A stretch of 64,000 nucleotides of DNA from Ferrimonas aestuarii (GTDB lineage Bacteria > Pseudomonadota > Gammaproteobacteria > Enterobacterales > Shewanellaceae), in the NCBI RefSeq assembly GCF_005116665.1, contig NZ_SWCJ01000015.1:53918-117917 (forward strand), given 5' to 3'. The translations under genes and the position numbers were made by a program. The notes beneath the pieces are model-generated. The model was not told where the DNA came from. It did not search any database and saw only the letters and a program-made list of their open reading frames with translations. Shown in pieces: positions 10,088-19,380 of this stretch (position 1 is the stretch's first letter; every line of letters begins with the position of its first letter).

Positions 10088-11901
10088 GTGAGCCGTCGCA
10101 AGCTGCATTTACCGATTTGGATCATGGTGACCATCCCGCGCCAACAGGGTTTTGGCAAAGGTATGTGTTTAGCCAAGACCATAAAGTTATCGCCATTCAA
10201 TACACCTTAACGGCCATCGCGGTGGGCTTGGTGGCCTTGGTGTTATCCCTGCTAATGCGGCTGCAACTGGGGTTCCCGGGGCAGTTTGATTTTATTGACC
10301 CCTCGTCGTACTACCAGATGATCACCATGCACGGCATGATCATGGTGGTGTACCTGTTAACGGCGCTGTTTTTAGGTGGCTTTGGTAACTACCTGATTCC
10401 ATTGATGGTTGGTGCCAGAGATATGGTGTTCCCGTTTCTTAATATGCTCAGTTACTGGACCTATCTGTTGGCGGTGCTGATTTTGATGGCCAGCTTTTTT
10501 GTGACAGGCGGCCCCACCGGCGCGGGTTGGACATTGTATCCGCCTCAGGCGATTTTGCCCGGCACTCCTGGTGTGGATGGTGGCATAGTGTTGATGCTGG
10601 TGTCGCTGGCGGTGTTTATTGTGGCGGCCACCATGGGGGGGCTTAATTACGTCACCACGGTACTTCAGGCAAGAACCCGTGGCATGACCCTAATGCGGAT
10701 GCCATTAACCGTATGGGGCATTTTTATGGCCACGGTGATGGCGTTGTTGGCCTTCCCGGCGCTGTTTGTGAGCGCGGTGATGATGCTATTTGATAAGTTG
10801 CTTGGAACCAGCTTTTTTATGCCGGAGCTGATCTCATTAGGGCAGGCGACCGATTTTTCTGGCGGGAGCCCCATTTTATTTCAACACCTGTTCTGGTTTT
10901 TCGGTCACCCAGAGGTGTATATCGTGGCGCTGCCTGCTTTTGGTATTGTGTCGGATCTCATCAGCGTCAATGCTCGCAAAACCATTTTTGGTTATCGAAT
11001 GATGGTGTGGGCCATTGTCATCATTGGCGCCCTGAGTTTTGTGGTGTGGGCGCATCACATGTATGTGTCCGGCATGAACCCCTATTTTGGATTCTTCTTT
11101 GCGGTATCCACGCTGATCATCGCCGTGCCCACCGCCATCAAGGTGTACAACTGGGTGCTGACCCTGTGGCGAGGTAACGTGCGAATGACGGTGCCGATGC
11201 TTTTTTCCATCGCCTTTGTAATGACCTTTGTGTTTGGTGGCATGACCGGGCTGTTCCTCGGCAATGTGGTGGTGGACTTGCCGCTGTCGGATACCTACTT
11301 TGTGGTGGCGCATTTTCACATGGTAATGGGCGTCGCCCCGATTTTGGTGATCTTTGGTGGGCTCTATTTTTGGTACCCCAGCGTTACCGGCAGAATGCTC
11401 AACGATGCCTTGGGGAAATGGCACTTCTGGTTAACCTTTATCGGAACCTGGGCCATCTATTTCCCCATGCACTACCTTGGCGTTTTGGGATTGCCAAGGC
11501 GTTACTATGCCTACGATAACTATGAGTTTATTCCCCCTGAAGCCCATGCCATCAATGCCTTTATCAGTATTGCCGCCTTTGTGGTGGCCGCAGCGCAGTT
11601 GCTGTTTCTATTCAATTTAGGCTGGAGCTATTTCAAAGGTCGAAAGGCCAACCCCAACCCTTGGGAGTCTGCCTCGCTGGAGTGGCAAACGCCAACCTTG
11701 CCTCCAGGCCATGGCAACTGGGGCCCTTCGCTGCCAGTGGTGTATCGCTGGCCTTACGATTATCACCTTCCCGGCCACTCTGGTGACATGGTGGTGCAAA
11801 CCGATCCTTGGCCCCAATTAATCCAGTCTCAAACCGAAGCGGACAGTGATGGTCACCAAGGTGCCGCTAACGAGGGAGGGCCAATTCATGAGCCGAGTTA
11901 A
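10084..11901 (+). CDS. coxA: Cytochrome c oxidase subunit I
   Basis: Catalytic heme-copper oxidase subunit that reduces O2 to water and pumps protons. About 12 membrane helices are visible. Key sites are intact: low-spin heme histidine in MITMHGMIMVVYL; CuB histidine, D-channel glutamate and cross-linked tyrosine in WFFGHPEVYIVALP; the CuB His pair in VVWAHHMYVSGMNP; and the heme a/a3 histidines in VVAHFHMVMGVAP. These make it an A-type aa3/caa3 enzyme, not cbb3. Its length is 605 residues. It overlaps coxB at the front and the next gene by 14 bp at the back. No heme A synthase or Cox11/CtaG assembly gene is seen in the window. Confidence 0.97.
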   Translation: MSEPSQAAFTDLDHGDHPAPTGFWQRYVFSQDHKVIAIQYTLTAIAVGLVALVLSLLMRLQLGFPGQFDFIDPSSYYQMITMHGMIMVVYLLTALFLGGFGNYLIPLMVGARDMVFPFLNMLSYWTYLLAVLILMASFFVTGGPTGAGWTLYPPQAILPGTPGVDGGIVLMLVSLAVFIVAATMGGLNYVTTVLQARTRGMTLMRMPLTVWGIFMATVMALLAFPALFVSAVMMLFDKLLGTSFFMPELISLGQATDFSGGSPILFQHLFWFFGHPEVYIVALPAFGIVSDLISVNARKTIFGYRMMVWAIVIIGALSFVVWAHHMYVSGMNPYFGFFFAVSTLIIAVPTAIKVYNWVLTLWRGNVRMTVPMLFSIAFVMTFVFGGMTGLFLGNVVVDLPLSDTYFVVAHFHMVMGVAPILVIFGGLYFWYPSVTGRMLNDALGKWHFWLTFIGTWAIYFPMHYLGVLGLPRRYYAYDNYEFIPPEAHAINAFISIAAFVVAAAQLLFLFNLGWSYFKGRKANPNPWESASLEWQTPTLPPGHGNWGPSLPVVYRWPYDYHLPGHSGDMVVQTDPWPQLIQSQTEADSDGHQGAANEGGPIHEPS

Positions 11902-12571
11902 CGTTAGGGGCGTTATTGGGACCTTGGCTGAAAAGCCTTGGGAAACCGGTGGATTTGCTCCTAAGACATGCCATCGTAGCGCAGGCGCGGTAGGGCTTTG
12001 GGTAACCTTAGCGGTGATAAGCTCGCTGTTTGTGCTGTTTATGCTGTCAGCCATTATGCGGTCGCAATCGCCGGATTGGGCACCGCTTACAGAGCAGCCG
12101 TGGCAGCCGCTGTTTGAGTTAAGGCCACTGTGGATCAATACCTGCTCGTTATTGGCGTCCAGTGCCGTGTTGCAACTGGCCAATGAGTTTCCCTCTCAAC
12201 ATCGCCAAAGTGCCGTACAGCTTGTATTGCTGGCGGCGGCGCTGACGTTAGCGCTGGCGTTTATGGTTGGTCAATGGCAGGTATGGCAAGGGTTTGCTGA
12301 TGCCGGCTTTGGCATTCGCAGCGGGCCATCGGCAGGGTTCTATTTTTTGCTCACGGGGCTGCACGCACTGCATCTGTTGGTGGCTATCGGGGTGTGCTGT
12401 TGGTTGCTGCCAAGTTTGTGGGGCGGGCTGAATACCTTGCGTCTCAAGTTGTTGACTCGATATTGGCATTATCTGTTTCTACTTTGGTGTGTGTTGTTTG
12501 CATTGATCAGTTGCCCGCCAGCGACCTATAAGCTGCTGGCGGCGCTGTGCGGCATCGAGGTCAGTGAATGA
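11888..12571 (+). CDS. Subunit III-like heme-copper oxidase protein (first of two)
   Basis: A 227-residue membrane protein with about five hydrophobic helices. The second half carries subunit III features: GFYFLLTGLHALHLLVAIG and RYWHYLFLLWCVLFAL, the latter close to the YWHFVDLVWVFIF of true CoxC. The N-terminal part is divergent, so it looks like a degenerate CoxC paralogue or an accessory subunit. ATG 11888 is chosen because GAGGGAGGG (11872-11880) precedes it; the start overlaps the coxA end by 14 bp. Its stop overlaps the following coxC by four bases. Confidence 0.75.
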   Translation: MSRVNVRGVIGTLAEKPWETGGFAPKTCHRSAGAVGLWVTLAVISSLFVLFMLSAIMRSQSPDWAPLTEQPWQPLFELRPLWINTCSLLASSAVLQLANEFPSQHRQSAVQLVLLAAALTLALAFMVGQWQVWQGFADAGFGIRSGPSAGFYFLLTGLHALHLLVAIGVCCWLLPSLWGGLNTLRLKLLTRYWHYLFLLWCVLFALISCPPATYKLLAALCGIEVSE

Positions 12572-13215
12572 TGAAAAACTCAGAATTTATCCAAGATTGG
12601 GCTGCAGATAAACAAGCGTTTCAGGTGCCTTGGGGCAAGGCGATGATGTGGATTTTTCTGCTGAGCGACACCTTTGTGTTTGGCAGTTTTCTGGTGGGGT
12701 ATATGGTTGCTCGAAGTTCAAGTGTTGAGCCTTGGCCACTGACGTCGGAGGTGTTTGCCCTAGAGGTAATGGGCACCAGTGTACCTCTGCTGCTGATCGC
12801 CATCATGACGTTTATTCTGATCACCTCCAGCGGCACCATGGCCTTGGCGGTGAATTATGGCTATCGGCGTAACCCAAAGTTGGCTGCGAACTTGATGTTA
12901 ATTACGGCGATCTTGGGCGCCAGTTTCGTTGGCATGCAAGCCTTTGAGTGGAGCAAACTTATCGAAGATGGGGTTCGCCCTTGGGAAAACCCCATGGGCG
13001 CGCCTCAGTTTGGCGCCGCATTTTTCATGATTACCGGCTTTCATGGGCTGCACGTTTCCATTGGAGTGCTGCTGCTTATTATCGTGGCTCTGAAAGTGAA
13101 GCGTGGAGATTATGAGGCCAAGGGCGACTACAGCATCGTTGAGAACACCGGGCTCTATTGGCACTTCGTGGATCTGGTGTGGGTATTTATCTTTGCCTTT
13201 TTCTATCTGTGGTAG
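12568..13215 (+). CDS. coxC: Cytochrome c oxidase subunit III
   Basis: Membrane subunit that stabilises the oxidase and its proton pumping. It has 215 residues with about five helices. Typical motifs are the N-terminal KAMMWIFLLSDTFVFGSFLV, the glutamate-containing ASFVGMQAFEWSKLIEDGV, GFHGLHVSIGVLLL and GLYWHFVDLVWVFIFAFFYL. Start at ATG 12568, with a second ATG immediately after; it overlaps the preceding subunit III-like gene. coxD follows 8 bp later. Confidence 0.93.
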   Translation: MMKNSEFIQDWAADKQAFQVPWGKAMMWIFLLSDTFVFGSFLVGYMVARSSSVEPWPLTSEVFALEVMGTSVPLLLIAIMTFILITSSGTMALAVNYGYRRNPKLAANLMLITAILGASFVGMQAFEWSKLIEDGVRPWENPMGAPQFGAAFFMITGFHGLHVSIGVLLLIIVALKVKRGDYEAKGDYSIVENTGLYWHFVDLVWVFIFAFFYLW

Positions 13216-13223
13216 GAGGCGGT

Positions 13224-13574
13224 ATGCAACATCAAAATGTTGATAATCAGCAAGCGCAGCCACCGAAACCGGCGGTGCATCCTATCGGGGTCTATTTTAA
13301 GATCTGGTTTTTGCTGTTCTTATTAAGTGCATTGTCCTACACCGTCGATTACATGCAGCTGCAGGGTATGCTTCGGTGGGGGCTGATCATTGTGTTCATG
13401 GCACTTAAAGCCGGGCTAATTGTGGCGGTGTTTATGCACATGATGTGGGAACGATTGGCGCTGATCTACGCCATGATCCTTCCGCCCTTAGCCATACTGG
13501 TGTTGGTGCTGCTGATGCACTTTGAGTCCAGCTATACCCTTTGGAACCGAATTAGCCACTTTAGTGGTGGCTAG
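13224..13574 (+). CDS. Cytochrome c oxidase subunit IV (CoxD/caa3 type)
   Basis: A small 116-residue protein with three membrane helices typical of bacterial subunit IV: a short polar N-terminus, then IWFLLFLLSALSYTVDY, WGLIIVFMALKAGLIVAVFMHMMWE and a third helix near 90-110. The KAGLIVAVFMHMMWE region is the family signature. ATG 13224 is chosen for the AGGAGG site at 13214-13219. It is the last oxidase gene and converges with the VOC gene, overlapping it by four bases. Confidence 0.85.
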   Translation: MQHQNVDNQQAQPPKPAVHPIGVYFKIWFLLFLLSALSYTVDYMQLQGMLRWGLIIVFMALKAGLIVAVFMHMMWERLALIYAMILPPLAILVLVLLMHFESSYTLWNRISHFSGG

Positions 13575-13957
13575 TTCCAGCAGTTCACATCTTCGGAGCT
13601 GTCAAAGTCACTGCGTTGGGGGTGCACTACGCAGAAGCGGTGTTTGGTGGGCGCTTCCATTACCACCCAGCGGGGGAAGCGCTCGACGACAATGGCCCCT
13701 AGTTCGAGTAGCCGTTGCACTTCTGCGTCAATGTTGTCGGTTTCGATGTCCATGTGTATGCGGCTGGGGTGACTGACTTTCTGGATCAACATCTGAGGCT
13801 GACTGGCTGGCGCTTCAAGGCTGGCATAGCGCTCCGCCCACTCATCGTCTGAGCGGCGACAGGGCATTCCTAGGGCGCGTTCCCAAAACTGATTGGCTTC
13901 TTCAATGTCATCCACCTGATTATCAATAACAAAGGCGGCGAGGCGACTTTTGTGCAT
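13571..13957 (-). CDS. VOC (glyoxalase/bleomycin-resistance) superfamily protein
   Basis: A 128-residue single-unit VOC-fold protein. The start AAFVIDNQVDDIEEANQFWERALGM matches the first beta-alpha unit. The IHMDIETDNIDAEVQRLLELGA segment carries the usual metal-ligand position (histidine), and VVMEAPTKHRFCVV forms the last strand. Substrate cannot be told; family members bind small ligands or act as lyases or dioxygenases. AAGGAGT just before ATG 13957 supports the start. It is co-directional with nat, 23 bp downstream of it. Confidence 0.85.
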   Translation of the reverse strand: MHKSRLAAFVIDNQVDDIEEANQFWERALGMPCRRSDDEWAERYASLEAPASQPQMLIQKVSHPSRIHMDIETDNIDAEVQRLLELGAIVVERFPRWVVMEAPTKHRFCVVHPQRSDFDSSEDVNCWN

Positions 13958-13980
13958 GGGCGAACTCCTTGTTGGCCGTT

Positions 13981-14760
13981 TTATCCATTCAGCAGAGTGA
14001 TCTGAAAGTACTGTCTAAGGTACTGGTTGAACTGGTCTGCGTCTATGGATTGCTCCTGCTTTTGGCCATCGGTGGTGACCGTGAATTTGGTTGCCTCCTC
14101 AGACTGAGACAAGCTGATGCGACCGGTTGGGGTGAGTTGAGTGATCACTTTGGATTGAGTAAAGTGCGACTCTGGCGAGGTTTGTGTGCGGTGACAGGCG
14201 TCCAGAAAGCTGCGGCGGCTAACCGGCGTTTTTACAAAGACGAATCTAGGTTGCCAAGGGCTGTTGGGCTCTGACTCATCGCGGTAATAGAGCGCAAGAT
14301 GAGCGGTATCATACTCATCGATTCGATACTGAAACCCTTCGCTGCGACTTATCTGATGGCCACTGAAGGCTACCGGGGCTCCAAAATGGCGACCATTGCC
14401 CACATCCACCAAATAGTGCTGATTGTCGATGGTGACCTTTAGCGACATATGATCGTAAAACTGCCTAAGGGGCCTGTCACTGCACATCTCTGCGCCCAAG
14501 AACTTAACCTCGTAGCCTAAGGCCGTTAGTGCATCGTAGAACAGCGCATTATTTTCATAGCAGACGCCGCCACGTTTTGATGCGACGAGCTTGTGAAATA
14601 CCGGTGAGCTGTCGAAGTTGAGAGGAATGCCTTGGTGAATATCCAGGTTCTCAAATGGGATGTGCAACAGGAACTGGCGCTGCAATCTATTCAGATTGGC
14701 AAGGTTTGGGGTACGGTCGGCCGTGTAGCCAATGCGAGTTAAAAATGCGTTTAGATTCAT
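13981..14760 (-). CDS. nat: Arylamine N-acetyltransferase
   Basis: Transfers acetyl groups from acetyl-CoA to arylamines or hydrazines through a cysteine enzyme intermediate. The catalytic triad is visible: Cys67 in SKRGGVCYENN, His104 in FYDHMSLKV and Asp119 in YLVDVGNGRHFGAP. About 259 residues is normal. The start is uncertain: ATG 14760 gives the family-like MNLNAFLTRIGY, while an upstream ATG at 14775 would add five residues. Neither has a strong ribosome site. Confidence 0.9.
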   Translation of the reverse strand: MNLNAFLTRIGYTADRTPNLANLNRLQRQFLLHIPFENLDIHQGIPLNFDSSPVFHKLVASKRGGVCYENNALFYDALTALGYEVKFLGAEMCSDRPLRQFYDHMSLKVTIDNQHYLVDVGNGRHFGAPVAFSGHQISRSEGFQYRIDEYDTAHLALYYRDESEPNSPWQPRFVFVKTPVSRRSFLDACHRTQTSPESHFTQSKVITQLTPTGRISLSQSEEATKFTVTTDGQKQEQSIDADQFNQYLRQYFQITLLNG

Positions 14761-14887
14761 GGGTGAAGAGTCCATCCAGTTAACGATGGCAGGCAGCTTA
14801 AAACTTCAAGTTAGGTTTAAGTCAATGGGAAAGATCAAAAAAGGCCAGCATTACGCTGACCTTTGCTTCGGTTGGGAATGGGTTGCC

Positions 14888-17056
14888 TTACAGGGCGATG
14901 CCGCGGCGCTCTAGCAGTGCGGTAGACTCAGGTGCCTGACCACGGAAGTCTTTGTAGGCTTCCATCAGATCTTTTGAGTTACCCACAGACAGAATCTTAT
15001 CGCGGAAGATTTGACCCTGCTCGCGGCTTAGGCCACCTTTGGTGCCCATGTAGCTAAAGGCATCGGCGGCGAGGATTTCACTCCACATGTAGGCGTAGTA
15101 ACCCGCGCTGTAGCCACCGGCAAACACGTGAGCGAAGTAGGCTGACTTGTAGCGAGGAGGAATGGCGGCAAGGTTGATGCCGTGCTTTTCTAGAGCCTTG
15201 GCTTCAAAGGCTTCGACGTCGCCAATCTCGGCATTGGCTGGTAGTGAGTGCCACTCCATGTCCAGCAGGGCAGCAGACAGGTATTCCAAGGTGTTGAAGC
15301 CTTGGTTGAAGTTGTTGGCTGCCAGTACTTTCTTCAGCAAAGCGTCTGGGATCGGCTGGCCGGTTTCCTGATGCTTAGCGTAGTTGGCGATCACCTCTGG
15401 GTTGGCTGCCCAATCTTCCTGGAAGGTCGATGGGAACTCAACAAAATCGCGAGGGGTGTTGGCGCCGGACAAGCTGGCGTAGTTTACGTTTGAGAACGCA
15501 CCGTGTAGGCCGTGACCAAATTCGTGGAACATGGTAGTGGCTTCGTCGTAGTTCACCAACTGAGGCTGGCCTGGAGCCGCCTTTTCGATGTTCATGACGT
15601 TGATTACTACCGGCTTGTTGCCATTTAGGTGTGACTGATCAACAAAGTTGCTCATCCAAGCACCGCCGCGCTTGCCTTCACGGGCAAAGTAATCGGCGTA
15701 GAACAGACCCAGAGCGGAGCCGTCTTCGTTGAACATCTCATAAACCACAACGTCTGGGTGGTAGGCGGGGATGTCTGGACGCTTCTTGAAGCTGATGCCA
15801 AACAGGCGGTTCATGGTGTAGAACACGCCATCTTCCAACACGCGGTCAAACTCGAAGTATTGCGCCACTTCTTGCTGATCGATGTTGAATTTTTGCTGAC
15901 GCACTTTCTCGGCGTAGTACAGCCAATCCCAAGGCTCAACCTTAAAGTTGCCACCTTCGGCTTTAATCATCTTTTCAATTTCTTGGGCTTCTGCCATGGC
16001 GTTGGTGGTGACCTTAGGCGCCATGGAGCCCAGCAGATCCATAACGGCTTCAGGCTTCTTCGCCATCTGGTTTTGCAGCTTGTACTCGGCCCAATTGTTA
16101 AAGCCAAACAGCTCGGCCTTCTGCGCACGCAGTTTTACCAGCTCCTTGACGATAGGGCGGTTGTCGCTTTCACCAGAGGTGTTACGAGTGGCAGAGGCTT
16201 TCCACACGCGCTCACGCAGGTCACGATTGTCTAGTTGCTCTAGAACGCCCTGACGAGTGGTGTTGGTTAGGGTCAGTAGGTAACCCTCTTTGCCTGCCGC
16301 TTCTGCAGCCAGTTCTGCGGCGTGAATCTGTCCTTCAGGCAGGCCACTCAGTTCGGCTTTGTCGGTCACCAAAACGGGGATTGCCTTTGAGGAGGCCAGC
16401 AGATTTTGTCCGAAGGCATTGGTCAGCTCAGACAGGCGCTTGTTCAAAGCTCGAACCTGTTTCTGCTGTGATTCATCCAGCTTGGCACCGGCACGAACGA
16501 AGTTGTCGTAGCTGATTTCCAGCAGGCGCAGAGACTCAGCGTCCAGCCCTAAGCCACTGCGCTGGTTATATAGGGTTTCCACACGAGCGAACAGTTTCGG
16601 GTTCATGTGGATGTTGTCACTGTGCTCAGCCAGTTTTGGACCCATCTCGGTAGACAGATCGCGGCGCAGTTGGTTGCTGTCGCTGCCATTTAGGTTGAAG
16701 AACACAGATGAAACTCGACCCAGTACTTCACCAGATTGCTCCATCGCTTTGATGGTGTTGTCGAAGGTGGCTGGCTCTGGATTGTTGGCAATGGCATCAA
16801 TTTCAGCCATGTGCTCCGCCATGCCCACTTCAAACGCAGGTTTGAAGTGCTCATCTTTGATGATGGTGAAGTTTGGCGCGTGATAAGGCAGCGTGCTTTC
16901 AAACTTGAATGGGTTGGTATCGGCCAGTTGCATTACTGCTGGCGCCACGGTCTCGGTGGCTTGGGCGCTGTCGTTCACAGGGGCGGTAGCGTGTTGTTCA
17001 GAACAGGCCGCTAACGATAGCACAATGGCTCCGGCCAGAATGGAGTGGCGAAACAT
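14888..17056 (-). CDS. dcp: Dcp-like M3 metallopeptidase, predicted lipoprotein
   Basis: A zinc peptidyl-dipeptidase that removes C-terminal dipeptides. The zinc motif lies in TTMFHEFGHGLHGAFS (HEFGH), followed by the Dcp-type SGANTPRDFVEFPSTFQEDW. The downstream EYLSAALLDMEWH and SAGYYAYMWSEILAADAFS are also family-typical. The N-terminus MFRHSILAGAIVLSLAAC is a lipoprotein signal with a lipobox ending in Cys18, so it should be membrane-anchored in the periplasm, unlike the enteric Dcp, which has no such signal. It has 722 residues. It is monocistronic, with a 240-nt spacer containing the promoter region upstream. Confidence 0.92.
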   Translation of the reverse strand: MFRHSILAGAIVLSLAACSEQHATAPVNDSAQATETVAPAVMQLADTNPFKFESTLPYHAPNFTIIKDEHFKPAFEVGMAEHMAEIDAIANNPEPATFDNTIKAMEQSGEVLGRVSSVFFNLNGSDSNQLRRDLSTEMGPKLAEHSDNIHMNPKLFARVETLYNQRSGLGLDAESLRLLEISYDNFVRAGAKLDESQQKQVRALNKRLSELTNAFGQNLLASSKAIPVLVTDKAELSGLPEGQIHAAELAAEAAGKEGYLLTLTNTTRQGVLEQLDNRDLRERVWKASATRNTSGESDNRPIVKELVKLRAQKAELFGFNNWAEYKLQNQMAKKPEAVMDLLGSMAPKVTTNAMAEAQEIEKMIKAEGGNFKVEPWDWLYYAEKVRQQKFNIDQQEVAQYFEFDRVLEDGVFYTMNRLFGISFKKRPDIPAYHPDVVVYEMFNEDGSALGLFYADYFAREGKRGGAWMSNFVDQSHLNGNKPVVINVMNIEKAAPGQPQLVNYDEATTMFHEFGHGLHGAFSNVNYASLSGANTPRDFVEFPSTFQEDWAANPEVIANYAKHQETGQPIPDALLKKVLAANNFNQGFNTLEYLSAALLDMEWHSLPANAEIGDVEAFEAKALEKHGINLAAIPPRYKSAYFAHVFAGGYSAGYYAYMWSEILAADAFSYMGTKGGLSREQGQIFRDKILSVGNSKDLMEAYKDFRGQAPESTALLERRGIAL

Positions 17057-17311
17057 TTTAGATTCCTTTGCTTAATTGTTGTTGTCCTACCCAGTGACTT
17101 TCTCGAGTCATCTTGACGTGAAGTAGGCACTTTTTTGTTTGTGAAGCCGTTTAAAACGGGTCTGTCGGATGACACTGTAACTGAATGGAAATTGAATGGA
17201 TAGTGAATACAAGGCGTAATTTGTAACAGATGTTACGGTGTGACATTGCTATGTGAATTTTGTGATCAATGCCAGTAAGAAAGGTATTTCAGTCAGGCTT
17301 ATTTCGACGAA

Positions 17312-17340
17312 GAGCACCTTTCGTAGGGCAAAAGGTGCTC
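17312..17340 (-). terminator. Hairpin just past aspA, probable terminator
   Basis: GAGCACCTTT (17312-17321) pairs perfectly with AAAGGTGCTC (17331-17340) around nine bases. It begins 13 bp past the aspA stop. The T tract on the minus strand is weak, so termination strength is uncertain. Confidence 0.6.
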
Positions 17341-17353
17341 AATAACTATTCAG

Positions 17354-18847
17354 TTAGTCGTAACGCTTTCCGGAGTAGGCCGGGTGAATCAAATTCTCTA
17401 CCGAGAAGATGGCATCCAGTTCGGCTTCGGTCAGAAGTCCACGCTCAAGTACCACCTCTTTCACCCCTTTGCCGGTTTCGGCGCAGATCTTGCCAACGAT
17501 GTCACCTTCGTGATGGCCGATGATCGGGTTTAGGTAGGTGATGATGCCGATGGAGTTCATCACGTGCTCTAAGCAGCGCTCTGCATTGACGGTAATGCCA
17601 TCCACACATTTGGTGCGCAGACTGATGCTGGCATTGTTAAGCAGCTTGATGGACTCGAACAGAGCTTGGCCAATCACTGGCTCCATTACGTTAAGTTGCA
17701 GCTGACCCGCTTCGGCGGCCATGGTGACGGTCATGTCGTTACCGATCACCTTAAAACAAACTTGGTTAACCACCTCAGGAATAACGGGGTTTACCTTGGC
17801 GGGCATGATGGAGGAGCCCGCTTGGCGCTCTGGAAGGTTGATCTCTTTAAGGCCGGTACGAGGACCTGAGGAGAGCAGGCGCAGATCGTTACAGATCTTA
17901 GATAGCTTCACCGCAGTGCGTTTTAGTGCCGCTTGCAACATCACGAAGGCGCCACAATCTGAAGTGGCTTCAATCATGTTATTGGCCTTGGTTAGAGGAC
18001 GCTCGGTGATGGCCGCAAGGTGCTCAATGGCCAGTTCACTGTAACCTGTTGGCGTGTTTAGGCCCGTGCCGATGGCGGTAGCGCCTAGGTTGACTTCGTG
18101 CAGCAGGGTCACGGTGTGGTTTAAGTTTTTGATCTCTTCCTGAATCAGCTCAGCAAAGGCCATAAACTCCTGACCGACGGACATCGGCACCGCATCCTGA
18201 AGCTGGGTACGCCCCATCTTCAATACGTCAGAGAACTGGTCGCCCTTGGCGGCAAAACTGTGCTGAAGCTGCTCGAATTCCGCAGTCAGGGCATCGATGG
18301 AAGCCAGCAGGGCAATGCGAAAACCGGTGGGGTAGGCGCAGTTGGTGGATTGGCTGTGGTTTACGTGGTCGTTAGGGTTAACCAGATGGTAGCTGCCTTT
18401 GTCTTCGCCCATCAATTCAAGAGCAAGGTTGGCCACCACCTCATTGGTGTTCATGTTGACCGATGTTCCAGCCCCCCCTTGGAACAGATCCGACGGGAAC
18501 TGATCCATGCACAGGCCATCGTCCAAAATGCGGTCACAGGCGCTGATGATCTTATTGGCAACGGCATTGGGTATGGCTTGCAGGTCGCGATTGGCCATGG
18601 CAGCGGCTTTCTTTACTTGCACCATGCCGCGAATAAACTCGGGCACGTCATTGATGCTGCTGCCTGAGATCTGGAAGTTCTCCATGGCGCGAATGGTGTG
18701 AATGCCATAGTAACAATCATTCGGGACTTCGCGCTCACCGAGCAGATCGTGCTCAACGCGAAATTTAGGCTGACTGATTGGGAATTCCGGGGTAGAGGCT
18801 TGCGGTTGGGTGTCGTGCTGTGGCTCTAGTTGGGTAACCTGGGACAT
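17354..18847 (-). CDS. aspA: Aspartate ammonia-lyase
   Basis: Reversibly deaminates L-aspartate to fumarate and ammonia, feeding fumarate respiration and the TCA cycle. The fumarase/aspartase superfamily signature [15 protein letters not shown] is intact, as are [18 protein letters not shown] and [14 protein letters not shown]. It is 497 residues, about 20 longer than the enteric enzyme. The extra residues are a polar N-terminal extension ([14 protein letters not shown]) with no known role. No later in-frame Met precedes the conserved [13 protein letters not shown], so the extension is probably translated. It stands alone, with a MITE-like element between it and asnS. Confidence 0.96.
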   Translation of the reverse strand: MSQVTQLEPQHDTQPQASTPEFPISQPKFRVEHDLLGEREVPNDCYYGIHTIRAMENFQISGSSINDVPEFIRGMVQVKKAAAMANRDLQAIPNAVANKIISACDRILDDGLCMDQFPSDLFQGGAGTSVNMNTNEVVANLALELMGEDKGSYHLVNPNDHVNHSQSTNCAYPTGFRIALLASIDALTAEFEQLQHSFAAKGDQFSDVLKMGRTQLQDAVPMSVGQEFMAFAELIQEEIKNLNHTVTLLHEVNLGATAIGTGLNTPTGYSELAIEHLAAITERPLTKANNMIEATSDCGAFVMLQAALKRTAVKLSKICNDLRLLSSGPRTGLKEINLPERQAGSSIMPAKVNPVIPEVVNQVCFKVIGNDMTVTMAAEAGQLQLNVMEPVIGQALFESIKLLNNASISLRTKCVDGITVNAERCLEHVMNSIGIITYLNPIIGHHEGDIVGKICAETGKGVKEVVLERGLLTEAELDAIFSVENLIHPAYSGKRYD

Positions 18848-18894
18848 CGATGTTTCTCGTTGCAGTAGCGCTATTTGTTGTTATGTGATGGGTA

Positions 18895-19158
18895 ATACCA
18901 ATCAAACTAATGATCTGCTCATTCAGCTGAACTTAATCGGTTCTCAGACAAGGCAGTAAAGTGAAGCTCTAGTGGCTCTGAAGTGAGGCTTACTACGCAG
19001 CATGATGACCGATTAAATCAGCCCTTCGGGAAGCGCTCACAAGCCCTGACTCTGCGTTAGCGTTGTTCGAAAGGACTCCACCATTCCTTCGCAACGCTGC
19101 CTTGATTCAGAACTTCTGAGGGCTTCTGAACTGCACACAGCATTAATGTGATTGATAT
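18895..19158. mobile_element. MITE-like 264-bp element with terminal inverted repeats
   Basis: The ends ATACCAATCAAACTAATG (18895-18912) and CATTAATGTGATTGATAT (19141-19158) are inverted repeats matching at 16 of 18 positions. Inside is another inverted pair (TTAATCGGT near 18935 and ACCGATTAA near 19010) and no reading frame. It fills most of the aspA-asnS gap. A short palindrome with the same end sequence recurs at 63830-63857. This pattern fits a non-autonomous transposable element. A clear target duplication is not visible. Confidence 0.6.
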
Positions 19159-19331
19159 AAAATATTTGTGATGATTATAGTGATATGCCGCCGTCAAAAG
19201 TTGCGTCAGATCACATTACGTTAGGGTGCTTAAGAGAAATATCCGATTGCTTGGAACGAAGGAATGAGGTGGTTTTTTAGGTCTGACTAACTGGCCATTA
19301 GTGAGCGAGATTTGGCGAGTCAAAATTCAAT

Positions 19332-19358
19332 AAAAAAACCCGCCGAAGGGGCGGGTTT
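19332..19358 (-). terminator. Rho-independent terminator of asnS
   Basis: On the minus strand AAACCCGCC and GGCGGGTTT form a 9-bp stem around a five-base loop, followed by seven T. It lies 22 bp past the asnS stop. Confidence 0.93.
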
Positions 19359-19380
19359 CTATTGCGCTTCTAAATGGGAT

